Origin: Streptomyces viridosporus
GTDB lineage: Bacteria; Actinomycetota; Actinomycetes; Streptomycetales; Streptomycetaceae
NCBI RefSeq assembly: GCF_002078235.1
Contig: NZ_MSGP01000088.1
Coordinates: forward strand, 1 to 36,633
Length of the DNA stretch: 36,633 bases
Reading direction: 5' to 3'
Made by a program: the position numbers and the translations under genes. Below are positions 7,022 through 15,560 of the stretch, in pieces; within the stretch, counting starts at the first letter, position 1, and each line of letters starts with the position of its first letter. The notes beneath the pieces are model-generated. The model was not told the DNA's origin. It did no database searches and worked only from the letters and a program-made list of their open reading frames with translations.

Positions 7022-9127
7022 GTGATATCCACCGCTATTCGCGTCGCCAGGGTGGGCAGCGCGGCCGAACTGGCCGCGGCGGTCCTCATGATGCTGGGCT
7101 TTCCCTGCCTCATGCTGGCCGCGCTCGTCCCGAGCATCCCCGCCTTCGCGGCCGCGGCCGCCGTGACGTACCTGGCGGACCACTATCTGCACCGCAAGGG
7201 CAGCTACCTGGTCAGCCGCCTCAGCAAGGTGCGGGCGGGCCTGTCGATCCGTTTCCTGATCCGGCAGCTGCTGCTGATCCTGCTGCTGGCCCGCCTCTCC
7301 CTCGCGGACAACCTGATCTACTACGGGGCGATCGCCTGCTTCATCGCCTTCTACGGCCTCCAGGCCCCGCACGGCGCGCTGACCACCCTGATCCGCAACC
7401 GCCGCCGCATGCCGGTCGCCACCCGCAACGTCGACCTGGCCTCCCGCATCCGCATCCCGGACGCCCCGCCGCGCCTGCTGCTGGACCGCCCCGCGGAGAA
7501 GATGCTCCACCTCGACCTCGCGGCGGTCGCCGGCATACTCGCCGGCGCGGCCCTGGAGTCGGCCGCCGTCGGCTACACCGGCATCGGCGTCACGCTGGCC
7601 CTGAGCATCCTGTACGTCCTCGCCCTGGTGCCCTACGTGCGCGGCGGGAAGACCCCGCCGAAGGCCGAGAAGGTGCTGGCCGCCGTCGACGACTGGCTGC
7701 GCGAGTACCGCCCGGAGACCGTGCTGTACTTCTCCGGCTCCAAGGACTCCGCCTACCAGGTCAACATGTGGCTGGAGACCATGGAGCAGCTGGACACCCG
7801 TCCGCTGATCATCCTGCGCGAGCGGGTCATCCTGCAGAACCTGGCGCCCACCACGGTCCCCGTCGTCTGCGTGCCCGGAGGGGTGCACCTGATGAACATG
7901 GACCTGTCCACGGTGCGGGTCGCGCTGTACGCGGCCAACGTCGGCAAGAACATCCACCTGCTGCGCGTGCCCACCATGCGGCACGTCTTCATCGGTCACG
8001 GCGACAGCGACAAGCTCGCCAGCGTCAACCCGTTCAGCAAGGTCTACGACGAGGTGTGGACCGCCGGCCGCGCGGGCCGCGACCGCTACGCCATAGCCGA
8101 CGTGGGGGTCCGCGACGAGGACATCGTCGAGGTGGGCCGCCCGCAGCTGGCCCCCATCCGGACCTGGCAGGGCGTGCCGGGCGACCGCATGCCGACGATC
8201 CTGTACGCCCCCACCTGGGAGGGCTGGGACGACAACCCCGGCAACACCTCGATCCTGCTGGCCGGCGAGAACATCGTGAAGAGGCTGGTCGAGGCCGACC
8301 CGGCGGTGCGCGTCCTGTACAAGCCGCACCCCTTCACCGGCACCCGCAGCCCGCAGGCCAAGGCCGCCCACCAGCGGATCACCGCGCTGATCGAGGCCGC
8401 CGCCGCGGAGCGCGCCGCCGACGCGCGCTTCACCGCCGACACCGCCGTCCGGACGCGGGCCGGGGCGGAGCTGGCCCGGATCGAGGCCCGGCTGGCCGAG
8501 CTGACCGGCGGCACCGAGAAGGGCGACGAGGCCGAGGCCACCCGCGACGGGCTGGTCGACGTGGCCCGGCACGAGGAGATCGCCCGGCTGCGCGCCGAGT
8601 GGAACGCCGCGTACTGGCGCTCCTTCCCCGACTGGGAGCACCGGGTCATCACGGGCGCCGAGCCGCGTCTGTACGACTGCTTCAACGTCTCCGACGCGAT
8701 GGTCTCCGACATCTCCAGCGTGGTGTCCGACTTCATCGCCAGCGGCAAGCCGTACGCGGTCACGGACTCCGCCGGGCTGGGCGTGGAGGAGTTCAAGCGG
8801 CAGAACACGGCGGTGCGTGCCGCGGTGATCCTGTCCAACGACGCGGCCGGACTGGACGCGCTGCTCGAGGCGGTCCGCGTCCCGGACGCCGACCCGCTGG
8901 CGGAGGACCGCAGGGAGCTCAAGCGCTACCTGCTGGGCCCCGACGAGCCGAAGTCGATCGACCAGTTCAACACCGCGGTCGCGCAGCTCGCGCTGAAGGC
9001 CGAGACGCGCAACCTCGGCCAGGAGTCCCGGATCACGGTCGGCGGCCCGGACGTGGAACTGGCGGACGCGCTGCCCGTCCAGCGCGCGTCGGCGCCCGGC
9101 GACACGGACGGCGCCCCCACGGGCTGA
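7022..9127 (+). CDS. Membrane-anchored CDP-glycerol/ribitol phosphotransferase-like protein (TagF/TagB family), copy 1
   Basis: The 701-residue protein starts with hydrophobic segments (about 10-60, 75-110 and 160-205) and continues with a glycerophosphotransferase domain (Pfam Glyphos_transf type). Family signs are FIGHGDSDK with the probable catalytic His326, YAPTWEGWDDNPGN, YKPHPFTG and VSDISSVVSDF (around 561-571), which bind the CDP-polyol. The family adds glycerol- or ribitol-phosphate units to teichoic acids at the inner membrane face. A charged, helix-rich insert (about 445-530) sits between the last two motifs. GTG 7022 is chosen over ATG 6968 because the 18 codons between them have many A/T third bases (AAA, CAA, ACT, CAT, AGA), unlike the gene, and AGCAGG precedes the GTG. 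The gene follows the CDP-polyol synthase candidate. Start and exact polyol remain uncertain. Confidence 0.85.
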   Translation: MISTAIRVARVGSAAELAAAVLMMLGFPCLMLAALVPSIPAFAAAAAVTYLADHYLHRKGSYLVSRLSKVRAGLSIRFLIRQLLLILLLARLSLADNLIYYGAIACFIAFYGLQAPHGALTTLIRNRRRMPVATRNVDLASRIRIPDAPPRLLLDRPAEKMLHLDLAAVAGILAGAALESAAVGYTGIGVTLALSILYVLALVPYVRGGKTPPKAEKVLAAVDDWLREYRPETVLYFSGSKDSAYQVNMWLETMEQLDTRPLIILRERVILQNLAPTTVPVVCVPGGVHLMNMDLSTVRVALYAANVGKNIHLLRVPTMRHVFIGHGDSDKLASVNPFSKVYDEVWTAGRAGRDRYAIADVGVRDEDIVEVGRPQLAPIRTWQGVPGDRMPTILYAPTWEGWDDNPGNTSILLAGENIVKRLVEADPAVRVLYKPHPFTGTRSPQAKAAHQRITALIEAAAAERAADARFTADTAVRTRAGAELARIEARLAELTGGTEKGDEAEATRDGLVDVARHEEIARLRAEWNAAYWRSFPDWEHRVITGAEPRLYDCFNVSDAMVSDISSVVSDFIASGKPYAVTDSAGLGVEEFKRQNTAVRAAVILSNDAAGLDALLEAVRVPDADPLAEDRRELKRYLLGPDEPKSIDQFNTAVAQLALKAETRNLGQESRITVGGPDVELADALPVQRASAPGDTDGAPTG

Positions 9128-9143
9128 CCGCTCCGCACCACCC

Positions 9144-9192
9144 GACAGGGCCCGGCCCCCGAGGACTCGCTCCCCGGGGGCCGGGCCCTGTC
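9144..9192 (+). terminator. Terminator after transferase copy 1
   Basis: An 18-bp perfect stem joins GACAGGGCCCGGCCCCCG (9144-9161) with its complement at 9175-9192 across a 13-base loop. It separates the preceding gene from the glycosyltransferase. Confidence 0.85.
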
Positions 9193-9375
9193 GCGTCCCC
9201 GGCCTCGCACGTCCGGCTCCGCGTCCCCGGCTTCGCGTCCCGGGCGGGCGCGGCCGTGCTCTGTGACGTGGAGCACTGAAGCGGTGGGGTGAGGCAACCC
9301 CCTTCCTCGAACACCCGTCTAGCAAGTAGCGAATGAGGCGGTACGAGGGGAAATGTTCCGGAACGAGGGGGAGAC

Positions 9376-10602
9376 ATGACCGTGACGCAGCCCGATGTCA
9401 CCGTGGTCATCGGGGCGTACGAAGCGATGCCGTACCTGGTCGAGTGCCTCGCCTCCGTGGAGGCACAGACCATCGACCCGGAGCGCATCGAGGTCATCGC
9501 GGTCGACGACGGTTCGACCGATGGCACGGGGGAGTACCTGGAGGAGTTCGCGGACCGTGCGCCCATGCCGGTCACGGTGATCCGGCAGGAGAACTCGGGC
9601 GGCCCCAGCGGCCCGCGCAACGTGGGTCTGGGCAAGGCCGCCGGGCGCTACGTCTTCTTCCTGGACGCCGACGACCGGCTGGGCCCCGAGGCCCTGGAGC
9701 GGATGGTCGCCATGGCCGACCGCGCCGGCACCGATGTCGTCCTGGGCCGGGTCGAGGGCGTCAACCGCGGTGCGCCGAAGTCCATGTGGGGCAGGACGCT
9801 GGAGCGCACCGACGTCTTCTCCTCGAACATCAAGTTCACGCTCAGCGCGCAGAAGCTGTTCCGCCGCTCCTTACTGGACCGGCACGGCATGCGGTTCGAC
9901 GAGTCCCTGTTCACCGGCGAGGACGCGCTGTTCACCATGGAGGCGTACCTGCGGGCGGACGGCGTCTCCGTGATCGCCGACCACACCTGCTACTACCTGG
10001 TGGGCCGCGACGACGGCAAGCACGTGACCAGGAGCGGCGGTTACGCCCTGCGCTTCGACTCCGCCCGCGCCCTGATGCGCCTGATCGCCGACCTCGTCCC
10101 CGAGGGCCCCCGGCGCGACCGGCTCATGGTGCGGCCCTTCACCGTCACGCTGCTGCCGCAGTTCGGCCCCCGGTTCCTCAAGGACGGCGACGACGTCCGG
10201 CGGCACAAGCTGGAGCTGGCACAGCCGCTGATGGCCGCCCACTGGACCGAGGGCGTGGCCGGGCTGCTGAAGGTCGAGGAGCGGCTGCGGCTGCACCTGG
10301 TGGCCGAGCGGCGGCCCGAACTCCTCGGGGACGTCCTGGAGTTCGTGCGGGCGAAACAGCAGGCGCCGGCCCTGCTGGAAAAGCGGGGCCGGCGCGTCTA
10401 CCTCGGCTACCCGCACTTCCGTGACCGCGCGGCGGGCATCCCTGACTCCGTCTACCTGGCCTCCCCCCGCGAGGCCCGTGCCGTTCCCGGCTACCGCGAG
10501 GGCGGCACCGGGTCCCTGCTGCGGCGCGCGGCCCGCCGGGCCCGGCGGGCGCTGACCTCCTCCGGCGGGATCACACCGGGCGGGACGGCCGCGGCGGCGT
10601 GA
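9376..10602 (+). CDS. Family-2 glycosyltransferase, TTA-containing
   Basis: The 408-residue protein has a GT-A fold: VTVVIGAYEAMPYL at the start, VDDGSTDGT at 43-51, the SGGPSGPRN motif, FLDADDR with the DXD-type DADD at 97-100, and the GED base motif at 181-183. It has no membrane segment. The long C-terminal region (about 220-408) resembles the extra domain of teichoic-acid glycosyltransferases such as TarS/TarP, which put GlcNAc on poly-ribitol phosphate; that parallel is from general layout, not alignment. AGGGGGAG precedes ATG 9376. Codon 166 (9871-9873) is TTA, so translation should need bldA tRNA. Its last 32 bases overlap the 3' end of the convergent transferase gene. A 10-bp palindrome GTTCCGGAAC lies at 9355-9364 next to the ribosome-binding site. 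Confidence 0.88.
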   Translation: MTVTQPDVTVVIGAYEAMPYLVECLASVEAQTIDPERIEVIAVDDGSTDGTGEYLEEFADRAPMPVTVIRQENSGGPSGPRNVGLGKAAGRYVFFLDADDRLGPEALERMVAMADRAGTDVVLGRVEGVNRGAPKSMWGRTLERTDVFSSNIKFTLSAQKLFRRSLLDRHGMRFDESLFTGEDALFTMEAYLRADGVSVIADHTCYYLVGRDDGKHVTRSGGYALRFDSARALMRLIADLVPEGPRRDRLMVRPFTVTLLPQFGPRFLKDGDDVRRHKLELAQPLMAAHWTEGVAGLLKVEERLRLHLVAERRPELLGDVLEFVRAKQQAPALLEKRGRRVYLGYPHFRDRAAGIPDSVYLASPREARAVPGYREGGTGSLLRRAARRARRALTSSGGITPGGTAAAA

Positions 10603-12676
10603 GGGCGGTGGAGGCCTCCCGGCGCGGAGAGGGCACCGCGGCCAGCCGGCGCGTCATACGCGCCCTGTGCTCCTCGGCGGCCGCGCACAGGGCGTCCACG
10701 GCCGCGCCGAAACGCTCCTGGGACGAGGGCTCGGCGGGGCCCAGCAGCCGCAGCTTCAGCTCCGCCCGCGCCTCGGCCAACGCGTCCTTCTCCGGGTGCC
10801 GGACCGACTCCAGCAGCGCCGGCACCCCGGCCGCGTCCGGGGTGAGTACGGTCGCCGCCACCACGGTCGGGAACGTCGTGCGGAACTCCTCCTCGGACAG
10901 CCCGCTGGTGTTCGCCACGGCGTACGGCTTGCCGCTCGCCAGGAAGTCGCTGACCACGCTGGACACATCGCTGATCAGCAGGTCGGAGATGTCGAAGCAG
11001 GCGTACAGCGCGGGCCGGGCGTCCGTGACGATCTGGTGCTCCCCCTCCGGCAGGGAGGCCCAGTACGCCTCCTCCCAGGCCGCGGTCGCCCGCGCCACGG
11101 CCTTGGCCCGGCCGGGCTCGGGGGCGGACTGCACCAGCATGCGCTCGACCTGGTCGGCGCTCTCCCGGAAGCCGACCTCGGTGAGCCGGTCCAGTTCGGC
11201 GGTGAGCCGGGCCAGTTCCGCCGAGGGCGCCGGACGCGGCCCGGACCGCTCCCGGTTCGCCTCCTGGACCAGCTCGCGGATGCGCCGGTCGGCGGCGCCC
11301 GCCCGCGGGTCCACCGAGCCGGTCAGCGGGTGCGGCTTGTACAGCAGCCGCACCCCCGGGTCCGCGAGCAGCGCCCGCACGAGGTTCTCGCCGGCCTCGA
11401 TCACCGAGGTGTTGCCCGGGTTGCCGTCCCAGCCCTCCCAGGTCGGCGCGTACAGCACGGTGGTGTACGCGCCGGTCGGCGGCCCCGCGTACGGGCGCAC
11501 GGCGTCCAGCTGCGGGCGGCCGATCTCCACCACGTCCTTGTCCTCGACCCCGACCTCGGCCAGCGCGTAGCGCTCACGCGCCGCGGGACCGGCCACCCAC
11601 ACCTCGTCGTAGGCCTTCGCGTACGGGTTGCAGGAGGACAGCTTGTCGCTCTCGCCGTGGTTGACGAAGGCGTGCTTGATCGTGGGGATGCGCAGCACCT
11701 GGGAGGTCTTGCCGGAGTTCGACGGGTGGATGAGGACCTCGAGCGTGGAGTGCTCCAGGCGCATCAGCGTGGCCACCTTCGGCAGGCACACGATCGGGAC
11801 GTCGGTCGGCGCGATCCTCGACACCATGAACCGCTCGCGCAGGATGATCACCGGCCGGCCGCCGAGCTTGGCCAGCGGCTCCAGCCACATGTTGGCCTGG
11901 TAGGCGGAGGAGGCGCCGCCGGAGAAGTACAGGCCGACCGTGGGACGGTAGTCGGCGAGCCATGCGTCGAACCACTCGAGCACCTCCTGCTCGCCCGCCG
12001 GACGCCGACCGGGCAGCAGCCGCAGCGCCAGCACGACCAGGCCCGTCAGCGAGAGCAGCAGCGACAGCGCGACACCGGCCGCCGCCCACCGGGTCTCGTC
12101 GGTGACCGAGGCCACCGCGAGGCCGGTCGTGGCGGGCAGGCCGAAGGCCAGCAGGCGGTGTCCGGGGCGGCGCAGCAGGCCGGCCGGGGCGGGGGACAGC
12201 CGCAGGGCCGAGGCGTCGATGTTCCGGGTCACCACGGGCAGCGTCCGGGTGCGGTGCACCAGGACGGACACCGCCTGGATGGCGCTGTGCAGGGCGTAGA
12301 AGGCGAGCAGGCCGGCGACGAGCGGCGCGAGCCCGGGCTCCCAGTCCTCCTCGCCGAGCCGCAACAGGCCCACCACCAGCAGCAGGTCGCGCACCACGTG
12401 GCGGACGGTGACATCGGCGTGCGCCTTGGCGAAGAGCGACAGCAGACCGGGCTGCCGGCGGTGCAGCACGGCCTCGACGGCCAGGGACACGGCGGTCGCG
12501 GCGAGCAGCAGCGGCGCCAGCGGCAGGAGGGCCGCGGCGGCCTGTGCCGCGAAGGCGCCGACCAGGACGGCGGTCACCAGAACCCTGGTGACGGCGGGGT
12601 GGCCGGACAGGCGGGACGAGAGACGGTGTGGACGCGTTCTCGCCGCGAACCGCCTACGGGACAAGGGCAGGGGCAC
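10571..12676 (-). CDS. Membrane-anchored CDP-glycerol/ribitol phosphotransferase-like protein (TagF/TagB family), copy 2
   Basis: This 701-residue paralogue of the 7022-9127 product shares its whole layout: N-terminal hydrophobic segments, a YFSGG...SAYQANMWLE patch, FVNHGESDK with His340, YAPTWEGWDGNPGN, YKPHPLTG and ISDVSSVVSDF. It should also transfer a polyol phosphate from a CDP donor at the inner membrane face. Two paralogues usually split into a primase (TagB/TarB-like, first unit) and a polymerase (TagF/TarL-like); which is which cannot be read here. Start: GTG at 12685 has GGAG directly abutting it, too close to work, while GTG at 12676 has GGAG eight bases upstream, so 12676 is used. 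It reads against the rest of the island and overlaps the glycosyltransferase 3' end. Confidence 0.86.
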   Translation of the reverse strand: MPLPLSRRRFAARTRPHRLSSRLSGHPAVTRVLVTAVLVGAFAAQAAAALLPLAPLLLAATAVSLAVEAVLHRRQPGLLSLFAKAHADVTVRHVVRDLLLVVGLLRLGEEDWEPGLAPLVAGLLAFYALHSAIQAVSVLVHRTRTLPVVTRNIDASALRLSPAPAGLLRRPGHRLLAFGLPATTGLAVASVTDETRWAAAGVALSLLLSLTGLVVLALRLLPGRRPAGEQEVLEWFDAWLADYRPTVGLYFSGGASSAYQANMWLEPLAKLGGRPVIILRERFMVSRIAPTDVPIVCLPKVATLMRLEHSTLEVLIHPSNSGKTSQVLRIPTIKHAFVNHGESDKLSSCNPYAKAYDEVWVAGPAARERYALAEVGVEDKDVVEIGRPQLDAVRPYAGPPTGAYTTVLYAPTWEGWDGNPGNTSVIEAGENLVRALLADPGVRLLYKPHPLTGSVDPRAGAADRRIRELVQEANRERSGPRPAPSAELARLTAELDRLTEVGFRESADQVERMLVQSAPEPGRAKAVARATAAWEEAYWASLPEGEHQIVTDARPALYACFDISDLLISDVSSVVSDFLASGKPYAVANTSGLSEEEFRTTFPTVVAATVLTPDAAGVPALLESVRHPEKDALAEARAELKLRLLGPAEPSSQERFGAAVDALCAAAEEHRARMTRRLAAVPSPRREASTALTPPRPSRPV

Positions 12677-13180
12677 TGCGGTCACTCCAGGATTGTCGCG
12701 GGACAGGCGCCCAAGTTAACGCGTGTCGACCTCGGGACGACACACGAGTGTCCCTGACGTGTGGAATGAGCACAGGATGCTATTGGTTCCGCGGGGCCCG
12801 CAAGCCCTGCCCGGCGGACTCCGGGGCGTCCTTCCCGCAGCGTCCGCGCGGGGCCGCGGCGGGTCCGGTCGGTACGGTGCGCCCTGCCCCGGTGAGGTCG
12901 TGGCCTCGGTCGCGGTGCTCGCCCGCACCGGCTGCTCGACGAGGCACAGCGGCATCGCTGTCGCGAAGTGACGCAGGGGAGGCGCCGGTTGGACGGCCGG
13001 GTGGGCTCCCGCTCGATTCCCCGGCAGTGTTCGTGAGCGTGAATTCACGGTGACCGGGTCGCGCCGGCCGGGGAGGCGGGGGCCGATTCACCGCTCGCCG
13101 AGTCGGTGCGTGCGGGGGGAGGGGAGTACCCACGCCTGATGTCCTGTCATCCGCGGATGCCGGGCGCTGTGGAAATGACC
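12677..13180. other. Non-coding interval between divergent genes
   Basis: This 500-base interval separates the minus-strand transferase from the plus-strand phospholipase-like gene. Short open frames inside it lack ribosome-binding sites and family motifs. An inverted repeat CACACG (12741-12746) and CGTGTG (12759-12764) with a 12-base spacer is a possible operator. On the minus strand TTGCGG followed after 15 bases by TAGCAT (complement of 12777-12782) is a weak promoter candidate for the transferase. Confidence 0.4.
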
Positions 13181-13208
13181 TTGACCGGGCGTGTACATGC
13201 CATAGTAT
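13181..13208 (+). promoter_or_regulatory. Promoter of the phospholipase-D-like gene (predicted leaderless)
   Basis: TTGACC (13181-13186) and TAGTAT (13203-13208) are 16 bases apart. Transcription is expected seven bases after the hexamer, exactly at the GTG start codon 13215. There is no ribosome-binding site before that GTG, which agrees with a leaderless message. Confidence 0.6.
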
Positions 13209-13214
13209 GCGTCG

Positions 13215-14384
13215 GTGACAACGAAAAATTCCACCCGCGGATTGCGTGGGTTCACATGCGCATTGCTGCTCTTCATGTCAATGGTGGCGGCGGTGATGTC
13301 GGCGCCTTCCGCGACGGCTCTGGACGGGACCTGTTCGGAATCCGGAAACTATGAGGTCTGTTTCACTTACGGGGCCGGCGTCGAGGACCGTCTGATAGCG
13401 GCGAAAATCAAGGCCAAGATCGACGCGACGGCGAACGCGGCGGCTGCCGGCGAGACCGGCAGCTACATCCGCGTCGCAATCTACAACTGGGGCACCGACG
13501 GGGGCGGTACCGCCCTGGCGGATTCGCTGGTGCGCGCCGCCGAAAGCGGCGTGAGCGTGCGGATCGTGGTGGGCCCGTCGGCCACCTCGATCACCGACAA
13601 GTTCCGGAATGCCGGGATCGATCTGGTGTACTGCCCGAAATCCTGCATGGACGCGGACCGCGGTGCGATGCACAACAAGTTCTTCGTGATCAAGAAGGGT
13701 GACACGAAGCTGGTCCTGCAGAGCTCCAGCAATCTGAGCCAGTGGCAGGCCAGGCACGCGCAGAATCTTCTGATCAGCCGGAACGACGACCTGTTGTTCT
13801 CCGCGTACGTGAATTACTGGCGCCGCCTCTACGCGGGCAGTTGGACGTACGACGGCGATGAGTGGGACACCAACGCCGAGAGGACGATCGACGGCAGCAA
13901 CGAACTGTCGAAGGCGTACTTCTTCCCCCAGCCCGGAATCAACCGGGTGGCCGACGTCCTCGGCAACGTCAGCGCGTGCGCGGAGGGCAACGACCGGATC
14001 TGGCTGGAGTCCAGTCTGATGGAGGACGAACCCTACGCGAGGGAGATCATTGCCGAGCTGAATCGACTCGTGGGCATCGGCTGCGACGTCAAGGTGATCG
14101 TCCAGGAGCAGTCCGGTTCCGACATCCTGCGGAAATACGGCGTCGCCGCGTCCGACATCAGCTGTGACGGGTGGAGCCACAACAAGCTGCTCCTGATCGA
14201 CGCCAAGTACGCGAGCGAGTGGCGCAAGGCCGTGTTCGTGGGCTCCTACAACCTCACCGACAACTCGGCCCACCGGGCCAACGACGTGATGCTGCGCGTC
14301 ATCGACGGGTGGGTCACCAACCGCTACATCGAGCAGTTCCGGGTTCTGTGGACCAACCCCCACGCCTGTGACCAGGGCACCTGA
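13215..14384 (+). CDS. Secreted phospholipase-D-superfamily (HKD) protein
   Basis: The 389-residue protein carries a Sec signal peptide (LLLFMSMVAAVMSA, probable cleavage after SATA at residue 35) and two HKD half-sites. Site 1 is HNK at 153-155 with SSSNLS at 170-175; site 2 is HNK at 322-324, Asp329 and GSYNLTD at 343-349. Site 1 has Lys at 160 where the canonical HxKxxxxD aspartate would be. The superfamily hydrolyses phosphodiesters through a phospho-histidine (phospholipases, nucleases, transferases). Substrate cannot be told; phospholipid, nucleic acid and teichoic acid phosphodiesters are all conceivable in this neighbourhood. Eight or so cysteines in the mature part suggest disulfides and an extracellular location. 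Its start region has more A/T third bases than the core genes, hinting at separate origin. Confidence 0.85.
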   Translation: MTTKNSTRGLRGFTCALLLFMSMVAAVMSAPSATALDGTCSESGNYEVCFTYGAGVEDRLIAAKIKAKIDATANAAAAGETGSYIRVAIYNWGTDGGGTALADSLVRAAESGVSVRIVVGPSATSITDKFRNAGIDLVYCPKSCMDADRGAMHNKFFVIKKGDTKLVLQSSSNLSQWQARHAQNLLISRNDDLLFSAYVNYWRRLYAGSWTYDGDEWDTNAERTIDGSNELSKAYFFPQPGINRVADVLGNVSACAEGNDRIWLESSLMEDEPYAREIIAELNRLVGIGCDVKVIVQEQSGSDILRKYGVAASDISCDGWSHNKLLLIDAKYASEWRKAVFVGSYNLTDNSAHRANDVMLRVIDGWVTNRYIEQFRVLWTNPHACDQGT

Positions 14385-14424
14385 CGGGTTCTGAGGATTT
14401 CGTCCGTCCCGCGCGGGCGGAGCG

Positions 14425-14457
14425 GCGGTGGAGGTGCTCGCACCGGGCCTCCACCGC
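14425..14457. terminator. Bidirectional terminator between the PLD-like and SARP genes
   Basis: GCGGTGGAGG (14425-14434) pairs with CCTCCACCGC (14448-14457) in a 10-bp stem with a 13-base loop, lying between the stop codons of two convergent genes. Confidence 0.65.
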
Positions 14458-14464
14458 TGTCGCG

Positions 14465-15220
14465 TCACCTCCCGTGCGGTGCCTCGGAGGGGTCGCGGAG
14501 CACCTGCTGATGGGTGCGGTGCAGGAGGCTTCCCGGTTCGACACCGAGTTCTCGCACGAGATGCTGGCGGGTGTCGTGGAACACCATCAGGGCGTCGGCC
14601 CGTCTCCCCGATCTGTGCAGGGCGGCCATGAGCAGACTCGCCGCCCGCTCGCGCAGGGGGTGCTCGATGACGAGGGACGTCGCTTCCACGATCGCCTCGC
14701 GGAAGCGCCCGACCGCGATCAGGGCCGCGGCGTGCTCTTCGACGGCGGAGAGGCGCTCCTCCTCCATGTGCACGCCGATCCTGGACGGCAGCCACTGGCC
14801 CGCCACCCCCGTGAGCGGTGGGCCCTGCCACATGTCCAGTGCCTCTCGGAGGAGTTCACTCGTGCGGGCCGCGTCCGTGTCCTGGGCGATTCTCGTCAGC
14901 TCACGGAAACGGTAGAGGTCCACCTGCTCCTTGTCCGCCCTGAGGTGATAACCCTGCGGACTGGTCACTATTTCCGTGTCGGGAAACGGTGCCAGTATGC
15001 GTCTCAGCTTCGACACGTATCCCTGCGTGGCGTTGCGGGCGGAATCCGTGGGATTTTCTCCCCATATGGTTCGCAGCATCCTCTCCACCGAAACGACTCG
15101 GTTCATGTCGAGAACTAACATCGCCAGAATGCTGCGTTGTTGCGGAGTCGTAGGTCCCAGCGGATCTCCCCCGCACCACATACCCACAGGACCAAGCAGT
15201 CGAAACTCGACCTGGCTCAT
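14465..15220 (-). CDS. Small SARP-family transcriptional activator, TTA-containing
   Basis: The 251-residue protein is a minimal SARP: an OmpR-like winged helix (about 5-95, with FRLLGPVGMW, PQQRSILAMLVL, VSVERML, QGYVSKLRRIL and TSPQGYHL) and a bacterial transcriptional activation domain (about 98-245, with DLYRFREL, LREALDMWQGPPL and RFREAIVEA). It lacks the NB-ARC and TPR parts of AfsR. SARPs bind direct repeats spaced 11 bp near the -35 region and switch on secondary metabolism or nearby genes. ATG 15220 is chosen for the GGAGGGG six bases upstream; the longer open frame to 15430 adds unrelated residues. Codon 35 (complement of 15116-15118) is TTA, in the winged helix, so expression should depend on bldA. 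It is transcribed away from the protease gene, whose upstream region has an 11-bp repeat array. Confidence 0.9.
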   Translation of the reverse strand: MSQVEFRLLGPVGMWCGGDPLGPTTPQQRSILAMLVLDMNRVVSVERMLRTIWGENPTDSARNATQGYVSKLRRILAPFPDTEIVTSPQGYHLRADKEQVDLYRFRELTRIAQDTDAARTSELLREALDMWQGPPLTGVAGQWLPSRIGVHMEEERLSAVEEHAAALIAVGRFREAIVEATSLVIEHPLRERAASLLMAALHRSGRRADALMVFHDTRQHLVRELGVEPGSLLHRTHQQVLRDPSEAPHGR

Positions 15221-15560
15221 TGCTGCCCCTCCGGTGAACCATCCGAATATCTGGACTTTACCGCAGTAACTTCCCGTGGCGCGCTTGTATTGTGCTACGG
15301 GGTCATTTTGTGGCGATTCGTCAATTCCCCTGGTGTTGACCGGATATGGAGTTGTGCCGGGCCGGCCCGATCGAGCCGCGCGGCGACAAGCGACGTGCGG
15401 AGGGCATCGCGTGGGCGGCGCGGGCGACAACGACCTGTCGGCCCTTCACCTCACTTGTACGGGGGGCGGCTGATGGAGGGCTGCCCGTGACGATCCGGAA
15501 CCACCGCCTTTGTGCTCCTTAGTTGGTGCAGTCCCGGAGATGTCGGCACATCGTGGCCCC
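15221..15560. other. Divergent regulatory interval, SARP side
   Basis: No gene is supported here. The first 120 bases are unusually rich in A/T for this genome (15241-15330), as expected of the SARP promoter region on the minus strand, where TTGACG is visible as the complement of 15322-15327 but without a convincing -10 at the right distance. A single GGTTCACCGG unit on the minus strand (complement of 15231-15240) sits next to the SARP ribosome-binding site. Confidence 0.4.

Noticed and set aside
12723..12971. 82-codon plus-strand frame between the divergent transferase and PLD-like genes
   Set aside because: No ribosome-binding site, no family resemblance and no consistent third-position G/C bias.
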